Part shown: in pieces, positions 45,379 through 53,623 of the stretch
Layout of the letters: the number at the start of each line of letters is the position of its first letter
How positions within the stretch are numbered: position 1 is the first letter of the stretch
Assembly (NCBI GenBank): GCA_964399535.1
Contig: CAYNRE010000041.1
Coordinates: forward strand, 48,204 to 112,203
From: CAYNRE01 sp964399535
GTDB taxonomy: Bacteria > Planctomycetota > Planctomycetia > Pirellulales > CAYNRE01
Reading direction: 5' to 3'
Length of the DNA: 64,000 nt
The notes under the pieces: generated by a model
Told to the model about the DNA's origin: nothing
Seen by the model: only the letters and a program-made list of their open reading frames with translations
The model's database searches: none
Made by a program: the position numbers and the translations under genes

Positions 45379-48300
45379 TTAGTCGCGGCTCTGGTGCAGC
45401 GCGGCTTCGTCTTGATAGGGCTGCCCGGCTTGGTACCGACGCAGCCTCAGGGCGATCGCTTCGGCCAGCGCGGCCTGGCCCTGAAATCGTGCCAGCCGCT
45501 CGGCTTCGCGGGCCGCGGCCCGGGCCTCGCCCCAGCGCTCGTCGCGCGCGAGCGCTGCGGCCAACGTGTCGAGATAGCCCGGCACGGTCCGCCGGGAAAG
45601 TTCGCATGCCCGCTGGGCCAACGCCACGGCCTCGGCCGAAGTGCCGCCGCGGGCCTGCCGGGTGGCGCCAGAGGGAGCAACCTCTTGGGGGGTGGCCTCC
45701 TGGGGCGAGGTTGCCAGAATCCAGGCCAGATTGTTCAGCACCGATGGATCGTCGGGCAGAACTTCGAGTGCCTGGCGATAGCGCTGGATCGCACGGGGAA
45801 AATCTTGCTGGCGCTGGTGCAGGCGCCCCAACTCGCTAAGCACCACCCCGTTGCTGGGCAACAGGTCGAGAGCCCGCTCAAGCGACTGGACGGCCGTCGC
45901 GTCACGACCTGCCAGTGCCTCGGCCGCCCCCCGATAGACCCAAGCCTGTCCGCTTTCGGGCAGCAGCCGGGTCAGCTCGGCGAAGTTGTCGGCGGCTTCG
46001 CCCCCCTGGCCAGCTCGCACCAGGGCCAGTCCGCGCTGCTCGTAGACCTCGGATTCCAGGCTCGGATCGACGACCGCCAACCGGCTGAAATCGGCCTCGG
46101 CCAGCCGGCGATATCCGCTCCCCAGCCACAGCACTCCGCGATGCAGCAGGGCCCGAGGGTGGTCGGGAAACACCTCGCCGAGAAGCCGGCTGTATTCCTC
46201 GATCGCCTGTTGCGATTCGCCTGCCCATTCCCAGATCTGGGCGCGGTAGTAGCGCGCGCGATGGTTGTAAAAGTCCAGCTCGATCGCCACCGTGTAATCG
46301 GCCAGTGCCGCCTCGGTTTGGCCCGTTCGCTCGGCCAGCCGGCCGCGCATGAGGTAGGTCACCGGGTCGCGCGGCTCGGCCGCGATGGCGGCCGTGAGAT
46401 CGGCTCGAGCGGCGTCGAATTGCTCCAGGGCCACAAGCAGCTCCGATCGTGTGCGAAGCGCCCGGGCGTAGGCTGGGTCCTGCCGCAACGCCTGGTCCAA
46501 GTCGGCCATGGCGCCCGGGCTGTCTTCGTGCAACAACCGCAGCAGGGCCCGCGTGTGAAAGTATTCGGCGCGACGCTCGCTGGGGACCTGATCGGGGAGC
46601 GGGTAGCCGGTCAGCCACTTGGTGCTCTCGGCCGCACCGGCTGGAGCCTGCGGCGCCAGAGGCCGACGAAACTTCAGGAAGCCCGACATCATTTCCTGGG
46701 AAGTTTGCTCGCCGTAGGTTACCGGTTGGTCGGGGGCTGGGTTGCGCAAGTTCTCGGCCGAATTGTCGAATCTCCCCACAACCTCGACCCGAGTCCCCTT
46801 GGGCAACGGTTTGGGTTCGGCCAGCAGGTAGGCGAACTGCCAATCGAAGTCGTACCGGTCCACGTCGAGCAAGACCTCGCTTGTGGTATCGGGGTAATGG
46901 GCGATGAACCGGCAGGCCTTGCCGCGCCAGTGCATGTGCGGGTGCAGGCTGACCAGCACCGCATCGTCGGCAAACTGATACCAGGCCGTGACGGGGAAAT
47001 CGTCGCTCCCGGGCGGAATGACGAACTGCGAGTTGCTGGCGAAGGCGGTCGCTAGTTCTTGGGCCGCCCAGCCGCCCAGCGATTCGGCCGACATGTGAAG
47101 CTGCCCTGTGGCCGATGGCTGCCCGGTGCCCTCGGCGTCTCCGGCTTGAAGCGGCCCGGCCGGCGCGGAGTCCGCGGGCACCTTCAAATCGACATCGGCC
47201 GCCGCCTCGGTCGCGGAGATCGCGTGGGGCGGGCGGCCAAAGCGAAACGCCACCTGGCTTCGATCGCGCTGCGCCACGCCATTGGGCGTGTAGTGCATTT
47301 GAACGACGATTTCCGAGCCCGCCGGCAAACGGATCCAGCCCGGCGGGTCACTTTCGCCAGGGTCGCTATCGCCCGAGTCGGCCGGCTCCAGCGGCTGGCT
47401 CAACGAATAGCGCACCCCGGGCACGTAACCGCCGATCTCGTGTACCTGGCCGCTCCGCCACTGCCGCTGAAACTCTCCCTTGGGGGCCACGTAGACCGCC
47501 ATGTGATGAATTACCCGGCGGCAATCGGGCCGAGCTTCGACGGCGACCGCCCAGTGCTCGGTCGTCCAACCGGGATCGAGATAAAACACTTGGTAGGGAA
47601 TCTGTCCCTCGGCGGGCACCTCGAACGGCTCGTCGGCAATCGAAAGCACCAGGTCGGGCTCTGCGATCGACCACCCTAGAGGAAACTCGCGCGCCGGCGG
47701 GGCTTGGGTCGGATCGCCCTCAGGGCAGCCATGGCTGACCCATTGCCGCACCAGCTCCATCTCCTCGGCGGTCAACGTCGGGTCGTTGGCCCAATGGCCT
47801 ACGTCGGCTTTGGCTCCCCAGGGAGGCATCCGCCGCTGGGTGACCACCTCGGCGATCATTTCCCCCCAACCCACCGTGTCGGCATAGGTTAAGAGCGAAA
47901 AGGGTCCAATCTCGCCCGGCCGGTGACAGTTCTGGCAATGGTCTTGAACGATCCGAGCTATTTGACCGCTCCAGGTCACCGGGCTATCGGGATCGGGCTG
48001 GCGTTCGCGACCCAAGAGGCATCCAACCGCTTGGGTGGCTGGTTGTCGCACGGCGCGGCCGGCCAGCAAGTCGTCGATCGCGTCGGCCAGATAGTTCCGC
48101 ACGCCAAAACCGCGGCGGTAGGTCGTGCCTCCCTCGATTCCCAACTGGTTGTCGATGCGCCCCACGTAGCGCACCTGGCGCTTCGCATCGAGCACAAAAA
48201 TCTCCGGAGTTCGCACCGTGCCGCACCGATCCGCCAGCACATTGCCAGGATCCTTCAGCACGGGGTAGCCGAGCGGTTGCCGATCGATAAACTGCCCCAT

Positions 48301-48882
48301 TTCCTCCAGCGAATCCTGACAGTTCGACATCACCGCCACCACGCTCACCTGGGCCGGATCGTACGAATGGGACAGTTCGCTCAGGCGCGGCGCGTAGGCC
48401 TGGGCTAGCGGACACTCGGTACCCAGAAAGGCCAAGACCAGCAGCCGCGTCGCGCGGAACTGCTCGTCGTCGCGGGGCTGACCGTAGCGATCAACGAGTG
48501 TCCAGCCAGCGATGGTGCGGCCCAGCCGCGGATCGACGGCCGGGTCAGGCTCGACGGAAACCGAATCCGCGCCGCCCGAGCCCGCCGCGGCTGCAACGGC
48601 CTTGGGCGATGTGCTCGCGCCCGAAACGGGCACGGCCGGCGACGCGGTGCTCGCTGCGTCGGCAACCGGTGGTACAGCGACCGGCCTGCCGCAGCCCGCG
48701 AAAACGATCAACCAGCAGCAGCCGATCCCGGCGAGAGTGCGGCGTGCTCCCGGGCGAACCCGAGCCGAAAGCGCAGTAAGCGGTTCCTCGCCGTCGGCAG
48801 CGTTAAAACCCCTCGGCGGTCGAGTGCCCAGACAGCGCACCGGGCGAGTTGGGACCCCGGGTTGCCGAGCGACCGTGCTCAC
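45379..48882 (-). CDS. lipoprotein fusion: thioredoxin-like, cytochrome c, copper monooxygenase-like and TPR domains
   Basis: 1,167 residues. The GTG start at 48882 overlaps the upstream stop (GTGA). Lipobox FAGC (C64). Residues about 115-280 are thioredoxin-like (redoxin), with only one Cys at the usual site (TECPLA). Residues about 305-390 hold one c-type heme motif CQNCH (C316, C319, H320) and RMPPWG, with M352 as possible axial ligand. Residues about 400-740 match type II copper monooxygenases (PHM/DBM): VIHHMAVYV (H459, H460), VQMHYTPNG (H530), LHPHMHWRG (H647, H649) and SQEMMSGF (M731), so both copper sites look intact. Residues about 770-1160 are TPR repeats. Likely an extracytoplasmic oxidase; substrate unknown. 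It shares an operon with the GT39-TPR gene. Confidence 0.88.
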   Translation of the reverse strand: MSTVARQPGVPTRPVRCLGTRPPRGFNAADGEEPLTALSARVRPGARRTLAGIGCCWLIVFAGCGRPVAVPPVADAASTASPAVPVSGASTSPKAVAAAAGSGGADSVSVEPDPAVDPRLGRTIAGWTLVDRYGQPRDDEQFRATRLLVLAFLGTECPLAQAYAPRLSELSHSYDPAQVSVVAVMSNCQDSLEEMGQFIDRQPLGYPVLKDPGNVLADRCGTVRTPEIFVLDAKRQVRYVGRIDNQLGIEGGTTYRRGFGVRNYLADAIDDLLAGRAVRQPATQAVGCLLGRERQPDPDSPVTWSGQIARIVQDHCQNCHRPGEIGPFSLLTYADTVGWGEMIAEVVTQRRMPPWGAKADVGHWANDPTLTAEEMELVRQWVSHGCPEGDPTQAPPAREFPLGWSIAEPDLVLSIADEPFEVPAEGQIPYQVFYLDPGWTTEHWAVAVEARPDCRRVIHHMAVYVAPKGEFQRQWRSGQVHEIGGYVPGVRYSLSQPLEPADSGDSDPGESDPPGWIRLPAGSEIVVQMHYTPNGVAQRDRSQVAFRFGRPPHAISATEAAADVDLKVPADSAPAGPLQAGDAEGTGQPSATGQLHMSAESLGGWAAQELATAFASNSQFVIPPGSDDFPVTAWYQFADDAVLVSLHPHMHWRGKACRFIAHYPDTTSEVLLDVDRYDFDWQFAYLLAEPKPLPKGTRVEVVGRFDNSAENLRNPAPDQPVTYGEQTSQEMMSGFLKFRRPLAPQAPAGAAESTKWLTGYPLPDQVPSERRAEYFHTRALLRLLHEDSPGAMADLDQALRQDPAYARALRTRSELLVALEQFDAARADLTAAIAAEPRDPVTYLMRGRLAERTGQTEAALADYTVAIELDFYNHRARYYRAQIWEWAGESQQAIEEYSRLLGEVFPDHPRALLHRGVLWLGSGYRRLAEADFSRLAVVDPSLESEVYEQRGLALVRAGQGGEAADNFAELTRLLPESGQAWVYRGAAEALAGRDATAVQSLERALDLLPSNGVVLSELGRLHQRQQDFPRAIQRYRQALEVLPDDPSVLNNLAWILATSPQEATPQEVAPSGATRQARGGTSAEAVALAQRACELSRRTVPGYLDTLAAALARDERWGEARAAAREAERLARFQGQAALAEAIALRLRRYQAGQPYQDEAALHQSRD

Positions 48883-51362
48883 GGCGCGTCTCCCAGGCCG
48901 GCGGTATTGGGCTGCTCGACTCGCAAAGTCGACTCCAGGTCGGCCTTGGGGCCCAGCTCTCGCAACAGTTCCGCCGCGGCAGGCGATTCGGGCGCCCGAC
49001 GCAGGGCATCGCCAAGTGCGGCTTGAGCCAGGTCGGCTTCGCCCGTTTCGAGATAGGCTCGGGCCAAGCCGAGCTGGGTCTGGGGATCCTCGGGGTCCTC
49101 GTCGAGCGCTCGCCGGAAAAAGGCAATCGCACGGTCGGGCCGCCGCTGGGCCAGTTGCAACTCGCCCAACATTCGCTCGGCGCTGGCCAGGTTGGGCTGC
49201 AGTCGCAGCGCCCCTTGCAAGTGCGATTCGGCGGCGACCAGGTCGCCGGCCCGAAAGGCGGCGATGCCGCGGCGCAGCGCCACGAGCGATCGTTTGCGGC
49301 CAGCGGCCGCGGCGGCGTTCCAGGCGCGCTCGGCCTCGGCGGCTCGCCCCTGGCCCTGGTACAACTCGGCCAAGGCCATCCAGGCTTCGACCTGTCCGGG
49401 GTCGGTAAACGTCGCTCGCTCGAGTTCCTGAAACGCTTCGGCGGTTTGGCCCAGCGCGGCGCGAGCCCGACCGGCAAGGGCCCAGACGTCGCCGCTGGCC
49501 AGCCCCTGACGCTCAAGCTCCTGGCAATGCAACAAGGCAGCCTGCGGTATTCCCTGGCCAAGCAAAAGCTCTGCCAGCGCGGTGCGCAATGGCACCGACC
49601 GAGGATGCCGGGCAAGTCCCAGGTGCAGCAAATGCACGGCGGCCGCCGGCTGCCCATCGCCGGCCAAAATTCCCGCACGGGTCGACAGATCGAGCCGGGG
49701 CTGTTCTTGCACGGGTTCAGCGTACCAAAGCCAGGCAATGTACTGGTCGCGCTGTTCGGCCGGATCGAGCGTGCCAGGCTGCCACTGGCGGCGATACACA
49801 ATCAGCGGCGCAGGGCGATGATCGTGGTACAGGATCTCGTCTCCCTCGCCCGGCGGGGGCACCAGCGCGGTCCCCAATGCCGAGGGGGAACAAATCATGT
49901 GAATGGCCACTACACTCGCGGGCAAATCGCTCAGCAGCCGGCTCACCGGCCGGCACCACTGGCTGCGAAACAGGTTGGTGCCGTAGCTCAACCGCGGATG
50001 GCCCACGCCGCCGAGCGCGGGCACGGCCAGATACTGTTGGAAAGGGTAGCTGGCGATCACTGGTTCGCCGAGCGGCAGGGCGTCGATCACGGCCAGGGCC
50101 TTGAGCGTGCTGGCAAAATCCTCTCGGTACTCCAGGCTGCGCTCCAGGGCGGGGCCGTTTCGCTCGGCCAGCGTTCCGGCGAGCGAGGGCAAGAGGCGCC
50201 CCTGTTGGTTCAAAAGATTGAGCACCAGCCAGATTGGCAACACGGGCAGCCCCCAACGGCGGAATCGGCGGTCGGCCACCAGCACCCCCCAGCCCGCCAC
50301 GAGCCAGGGAAGCGATATCGTGAAGTAGCGCGGCAGCGGAAACTGCACGTAGAGGACCACCGCCGCCACGTTGGCCGCTAGCATCGCGGCCGCATAATTC
50401 AGCAGGGGCCGTTGGCCCAGAACGGCCAGCCACGGGCCGGAGCCGGCGCCGGCCGGCCGCTGGCGAAACGCCGCCAGGGCATCGACCAGGCACACGATCG
50501 GCACCACGGCCAAGAACAGGCCCACTGAAATCACCAGTTCGGGACAAAGCCGGGCGATATCCCAGAACGGAAAGTGTTCGAGCGGCATCGACTTTTCGTC
50601 GACCAGCCGCGAGGCGATTCCGCTGCCCAGATAGCCCAGCACCTGGGCGATCCATAGGCTGGCCAGCCCGACGACCACCCAGCCCCTGACCCTTGGCCCT
50701 GCCTCGTTGCGGAAGCGCTGGCGATCGCTCCACCAGTACACCGCGAATACGGCGACCACCAGGGCGGTTTGAATCAGGGCGGTGGGCTTCCATAGGTAAG
50801 CCAACGTGGCGGCCGTCGCCGCCAGGCCCGGGCGGCGCCGCAGGGCGGCCAGCCCCGCAACGAGCGACCAAGCGGCACAGGGCAGGTCGAGGCCGAGCAT
50901 CTCGACTTGGGCCGCGAACTGGGGAACGGTGGCCAAAATGGCTACCAGCAGCGCCCCCAGGGCCCGTCCGACCACGGGCATCGTCAGGGCGAACAGCGCA
51001 ACATAGGCCAACGCCGCGTGGGCGAACTCGACCAGGTGAGCCCCGCGAAACACCGCGGCTGGCGATGCGCCCCAGGCCAGCGGCAGCGCCACCAACGTCG
51101 GCCCGACGCTGGTTACGTAGGCCCGCGCCCCACCTTTGTCCCCCACCGGCTCGCGCGAGCGCAAGCGGTCATAGTCGAAGTCGTGCTCGACGAGCCAGTT
51201 GGCTTCGACGAAAATCCCCATCGCGAAGTCGAAGTAGGGGGGCAGATCGAGGGCGGCCCGGTGCCGGGCGATGACCACGCCCCAAACCACGAGCCAGCCC
51301 AACAGCCAACCAGCGGCCCCCGGCCCCCGGCGCGACGACGACTGCTCGGACGACCGCATCAT
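48879..51362 (-). CDS. polytopic GT39-like membrane protein with C-terminal TPR repeats
   Basis: 827 residues. About eleven hydrophobic spans occupy residues 15-420. The first loop has LPPYFDFAMGIFVEANWL, which resembles the catalytic loop region of PMT/ArnT-like glycosyltransferases. A soluble stretch of about 120 residues follows, then TPR repeats from about residue 545 to the end (for example ALAELLLGQGIPQAALLHCQ, WMALAELYQGQGRAAEAERA, LGLARAYLETGEADLAQAAL). The glycosyltransferase reading is by topology and is not certain. Its TGA overlaps the GTG of the copper monooxygenase gene, so the two are translationally coupled. The CBS gene lies 80 bases upstream on the same strand. Confidence 0.75.
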   Translation of the reverse strand: MMRSSEQSSSRRGPGAAGWLLGWLVVWGVVIARHRAALDLPPYFDFAMGIFVEANWLVEHDFDYDRLRSREPVGDKGGARAYVTSVGPTLVALPLAWGASPAAVFRGAHLVEFAHAALAYVALFALTMPVVGRALGALLVAILATVPQFAAQVEMLGLDLPCAAWSLVAGLAALRRRPGLAATAATLAYLWKPTALIQTALVVAVFAVYWWSDRQRFRNEAGPRVRGWVVVGLASLWIAQVLGYLGSGIASRLVDEKSMPLEHFPFWDIARLCPELVISVGLFLAVVPIVCLVDALAAFRQRPAGAGSGPWLAVLGQRPLLNYAAAMLAANVAAVVLYVQFPLPRYFTISLPWLVAGWGVLVADRRFRRWGLPVLPIWLVLNLLNQQGRLLPSLAGTLAERNGPALERSLEYREDFASTLKALAVIDALPLGEPVIASYPFQQYLAVPALGGVGHPRLSYGTNLFRSQWCRPVSRLLSDLPASVVAIHMICSPSALGTALVPPPGEGDEILYHDHRPAPLIVYRRQWQPGTLDPAEQRDQYIAWLWYAEPVQEQPRLDLSTRAGILAGDGQPAAAVHLLHLGLARHPRSVPLRTALAELLLGQGIPQAALLHCQELERQGLASGDVWALAGRARAALGQTAEAFQELERATFTDPGQVEAWMALAELYQGQGRAAEAERAWNAAAAAGRKRSLVALRRGIAAFRAGDLVAAESHLQGALRLQPNLASAERMLGELQLAQRRPDRAIAFFRRALDEDPEDPQTQLGLARAYLETGEADLAQAALGDALRRAPESPAAAELLRELGPKADLESTLRVEQPNTAGLGDAP

Positions 51363-51442
51363 GGAGCCGGTTCACGCGGGGGAGACGATACCAATTACCG
51401 TGCGGCACCAGCCGCGTGGGCAATTATATCCTACGCCCCCCC

Positions 51443-51922
51443 TTAGTGGCTGCTATTGGCCACCAGCGCCGCCAACAGGTCGCTCGTGGAAACAATCCCC
51501 TGCAGCCGGTTCTTCTCGTCGACCACGACCACCCGGTGGATGCGATTCTTAAGCATCTCCTGGGCCGCATGGCGGAGCGTGTGTTCGGGCCGAAGCGTGA
51601 CCACACTGGTCGACATGCGAGATGCAACCTCCTCGGTCAACAGCTCGGCCCGTTCCAGCTTTTCAATCAGCATCTCGTGATCCAGGCCGCCGGTTTCCGA
51701 GAGGGCGTTGAGCTCGTCGCTTAGGTCGCGCGTAAGACTGAGCAGATCCGTCATCGAGAGCACCCCCACGCACCGGTCATGGCTATCCACCACCGGTACG
51801 GCCGCCACGCGGTTTTCCACCATTAGACTCAGCGCCTCGCGCAGCGTGTCGTGCGGGTTGACCCAGACCACGTCGCGAGTCATCACATCTTGAACATGCA
51901 CCCGCGCACCCAAGCTGGTCAT
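51443..51922 (-). CDS. paired CBS-domain protein
   Basis: A soluble protein of 159 residues made almost only of two CBS domains. CBS1 covers about residues 10-65 (VQDVMTRDVVWVNPHDTLRE, AVPVVDSHDRCVGVLSMTDL) and CBS2 about residues 98-155 (MSTSVVTLRPEHTLRHAAQE, RVVVVDEKNRLQGIVSTSDL). A charged helical insert of about 30 residues separates them. A CBS pair usually binds adenosine nucleotides and acts as an energy or redox sensor. GGAGAG lies just upstream of the ATG. It sits between a secreted sialidase-like gene and a membrane gene; functional link unclear. Confidence 0.93.
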   Translation of the reverse strand: MTSLGARVHVQDVMTRDVVWVNPHDTLREALSLMVENRVAAVPVVDSHDRCVGVLSMTDLLSLTRDLSDELNALSETGGLDHEMLIEKLERAELLTEEVASRMSTSVVTLRPEHTLRHAAQEMLKNRIHRVVVVDEKNRLQGIVSTSDLLAALVANSSH

Positions 51923-51976
51923 GAATGGCTCTCCCTCGAAAAAAATGGTCTAAGCGCCGCCGCGAAGGCACCAAGA

Positions 51977-53107
51977 TCAGCGCGGCACTATGTTTAATTC
52001 GGCCAGGTAAATCGCGGTCAGCGGGCGATCGTGTTCGTCCCGCTCGTGACTGGAGTAGTAGGAAACCCAGGCCCGATGGTCGTCGTGCGCGACCAGGCCC
52101 GGGTAGCTGTTGTCGCCGCCGCTGGGTAGCTGGGCGATCGGCTCCAAGCGGTCGCCGTCGGCGCTGCGCTGCAACCAATAGAGCGCCGTAACGGGCTGGT
52201 CGCCGTCCGTGTTGCGCCCCCCCACCAGCCATTGGCCATGCCAGCGCGCCAGCAGCGGGCCGCCCACGGCCCACTCGAGTCGACCGCGCTGCCACTCGTG
52301 GTAGGGCGGGCGCGAGCGGCAAATCTGGCCGGGCCGATTGCCGGCCACGCGGGCCACGGCCAGCAGGGCGCCGTCGGGCTCGAACGCAAAGGCGGTCTCG
52401 TCCCCCAATTCCTCTTGGAACAAGCTTCGCGTGCGCCACACCAGACCGTCGTCGCTTTCCAAAAGGGCCGACTCGACCAGGTCGGGCTCCGGCTCCTGCG
52501 ACTGGGCAAAACCCCGCTTACGCCGGCCGCAGAGATAGGCCTTTTCGCCGAAGGCCGCCGCGCGCCATACGTAATGGCCATACGTGCCCTCGAGCAGCCG
52601 GGGCCCTTCCCAGTTGGTGCCGTCGGCGGTCCATGCCGCATAGCCCAGGTGCTGGTTCAAATCGCGCTGGCGAGGGGCCGTTTCGCCGCAGTACCAGGTG
52701 CCGGTAATCACAAACAGTTTGCCGCGAAACTCGAGAAAGTGGGGATCTCGCGTGTCGCGCAACGGCACCTGGAAAGCGTGGACCTGGCTCCACTGCTCGC
52801 CATCGCCGCTAGAGAGCACCAGAATCCGTGCGCTGGGGGCCACTCCATGGCCGTCCGGACAACTGCGAAACGTCAAATAGTAGCGATCGCCAAATCGGCA
52901 CAGGTCGGTAAAGGCGTTGTGCTCGCCGTTGTGAAACACCCGCCGTACGCGGGTTACTTCCACCCGCGGGCCGGCCAGCGTGCTCGATGGCCAGGGCACC
53001 GCCGCCAGCAGCATCGCCACGACCCCGGCCAGGGCCGCGGCCAAGGGCTGACGCCCCGCGCGACGCGGCGTGAGGCAATTTGCAACTCGCAGCCTTCGCA
53101 TGCTCAT
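51977..53107 (-). CDS. secreted sialidase-like (BNR propeller) protein
   Basis: A protein of 376 residues. ATG at 53107 (MSMRRLRVANC) gives a signal peptide with hydrophobic core LAAALAGVVAMLLAAVP; the frame's longer start at 53239 adds an unlikely leader. The body has propeller-type repeats: FGDRYYLTFRSCPDGHG, SSGDGEQWSQV, TADGTNWEGP, ESDDGLVWRTRS and RSADGDRLEPI, where the S/T-x-D-G-x-x-W motif is the BNR/Asp-box. It resembles exo-alpha-sialidase-like glycan-binding proteins of planctomycetes. I see no full arginine triad, so activity is doubtful. First gene of the minus-strand run ending at 45379, 54 bases upstream of the CBS gene. Confidence 0.8.
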   Translation of the reverse strand: MSMRRLRVANCLTPRRAGRQPLAAALAGVVAMLLAAVPWPSSTLAGPRVEVTRVRRVFHNGEHNAFTDLCRFGDRYYLTFRSCPDGHGVAPSARILVLSSGDGEQWSQVHAFQVPLRDTRDPHFLEFRGKLFVITGTWYCGETAPRQRDLNQHLGYAAWTADGTNWEGPRLLEGTYGHYVWRAAAFGEKAYLCGRRKRGFAQSQEPEPDLVESALLESDDGLVWRTRSLFQEELGDETAFAFEPDGALLAVARVAGNRPGQICRSRPPYHEWQRGRLEWAVGGPLLARWHGQWLVGGRNTDGDQPVTALYWLQRSADGDRLEPIAQLPSGGDNSYPGLVAHDDHRAWVSYYSSHERDEHDRPLTAIYLAELNIVPR

Positions 53108-53623
53108 TTCGCCTGCCAACGAGGACGATGGACCGACGCGCGGTCGAACCGACGGGCGGTTGCTTCGATCGCGCCCGCGCTCGCCGAACCACCCTGCGGT
53201 GCCGGGGGCACCGCGCAACGCGTGCGGTGCGCCGGACACCGTCCCGGGCTGCGGCCCAACTTAGCGCTCGGGGCCCCGCTTGGCTAGTCGAAAAATGGGC
53301 CCGCGCGATTCGTCGGGGCACCGCGCCGGAACTTGCACGGCCCCAGGGAGAAGAGGCGCTGCGTGGCAAAAGGTAAACCGCGCGGGTGTGCCCGCTCGCA
53401 CAGGCGCGGCGTCGCTGTCACGGGTACGCGAGCCATCGTACCGGCGCAAGTCAATGCGCCGAAACCTACTTGACCGACGATTGAAGTCCAGCACATCCCC
53501 GCCCATTTGGTTGACCCCGTCAAGTCGAACGGAAATGATGTTTCTTTCCCCTCCGGGGCATGGCCATCGCCCACGGGGGGACTTGCGCTTCTCTTTTCGG
53601 CACCATGAAGCAGCGGAATCCTT
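53108..53623. other. divergent intergenic of about 515 bases
   Basis: Separates the sialidase-like gene from the esterase gene. Minus-strand frames across 53261-53760 have no domain and overlap the real start of the esterase gene. No clear promoter or operator was seen. Confidence 0.45.

Noticed and set aside
45376..47055. Long open frame on the plus strand (about 560 codons)
   Set aside because: It mirrors the TPR and monooxygenase parts of the minus-strand gene, has no domain, and arises from high GC at third codon positions.
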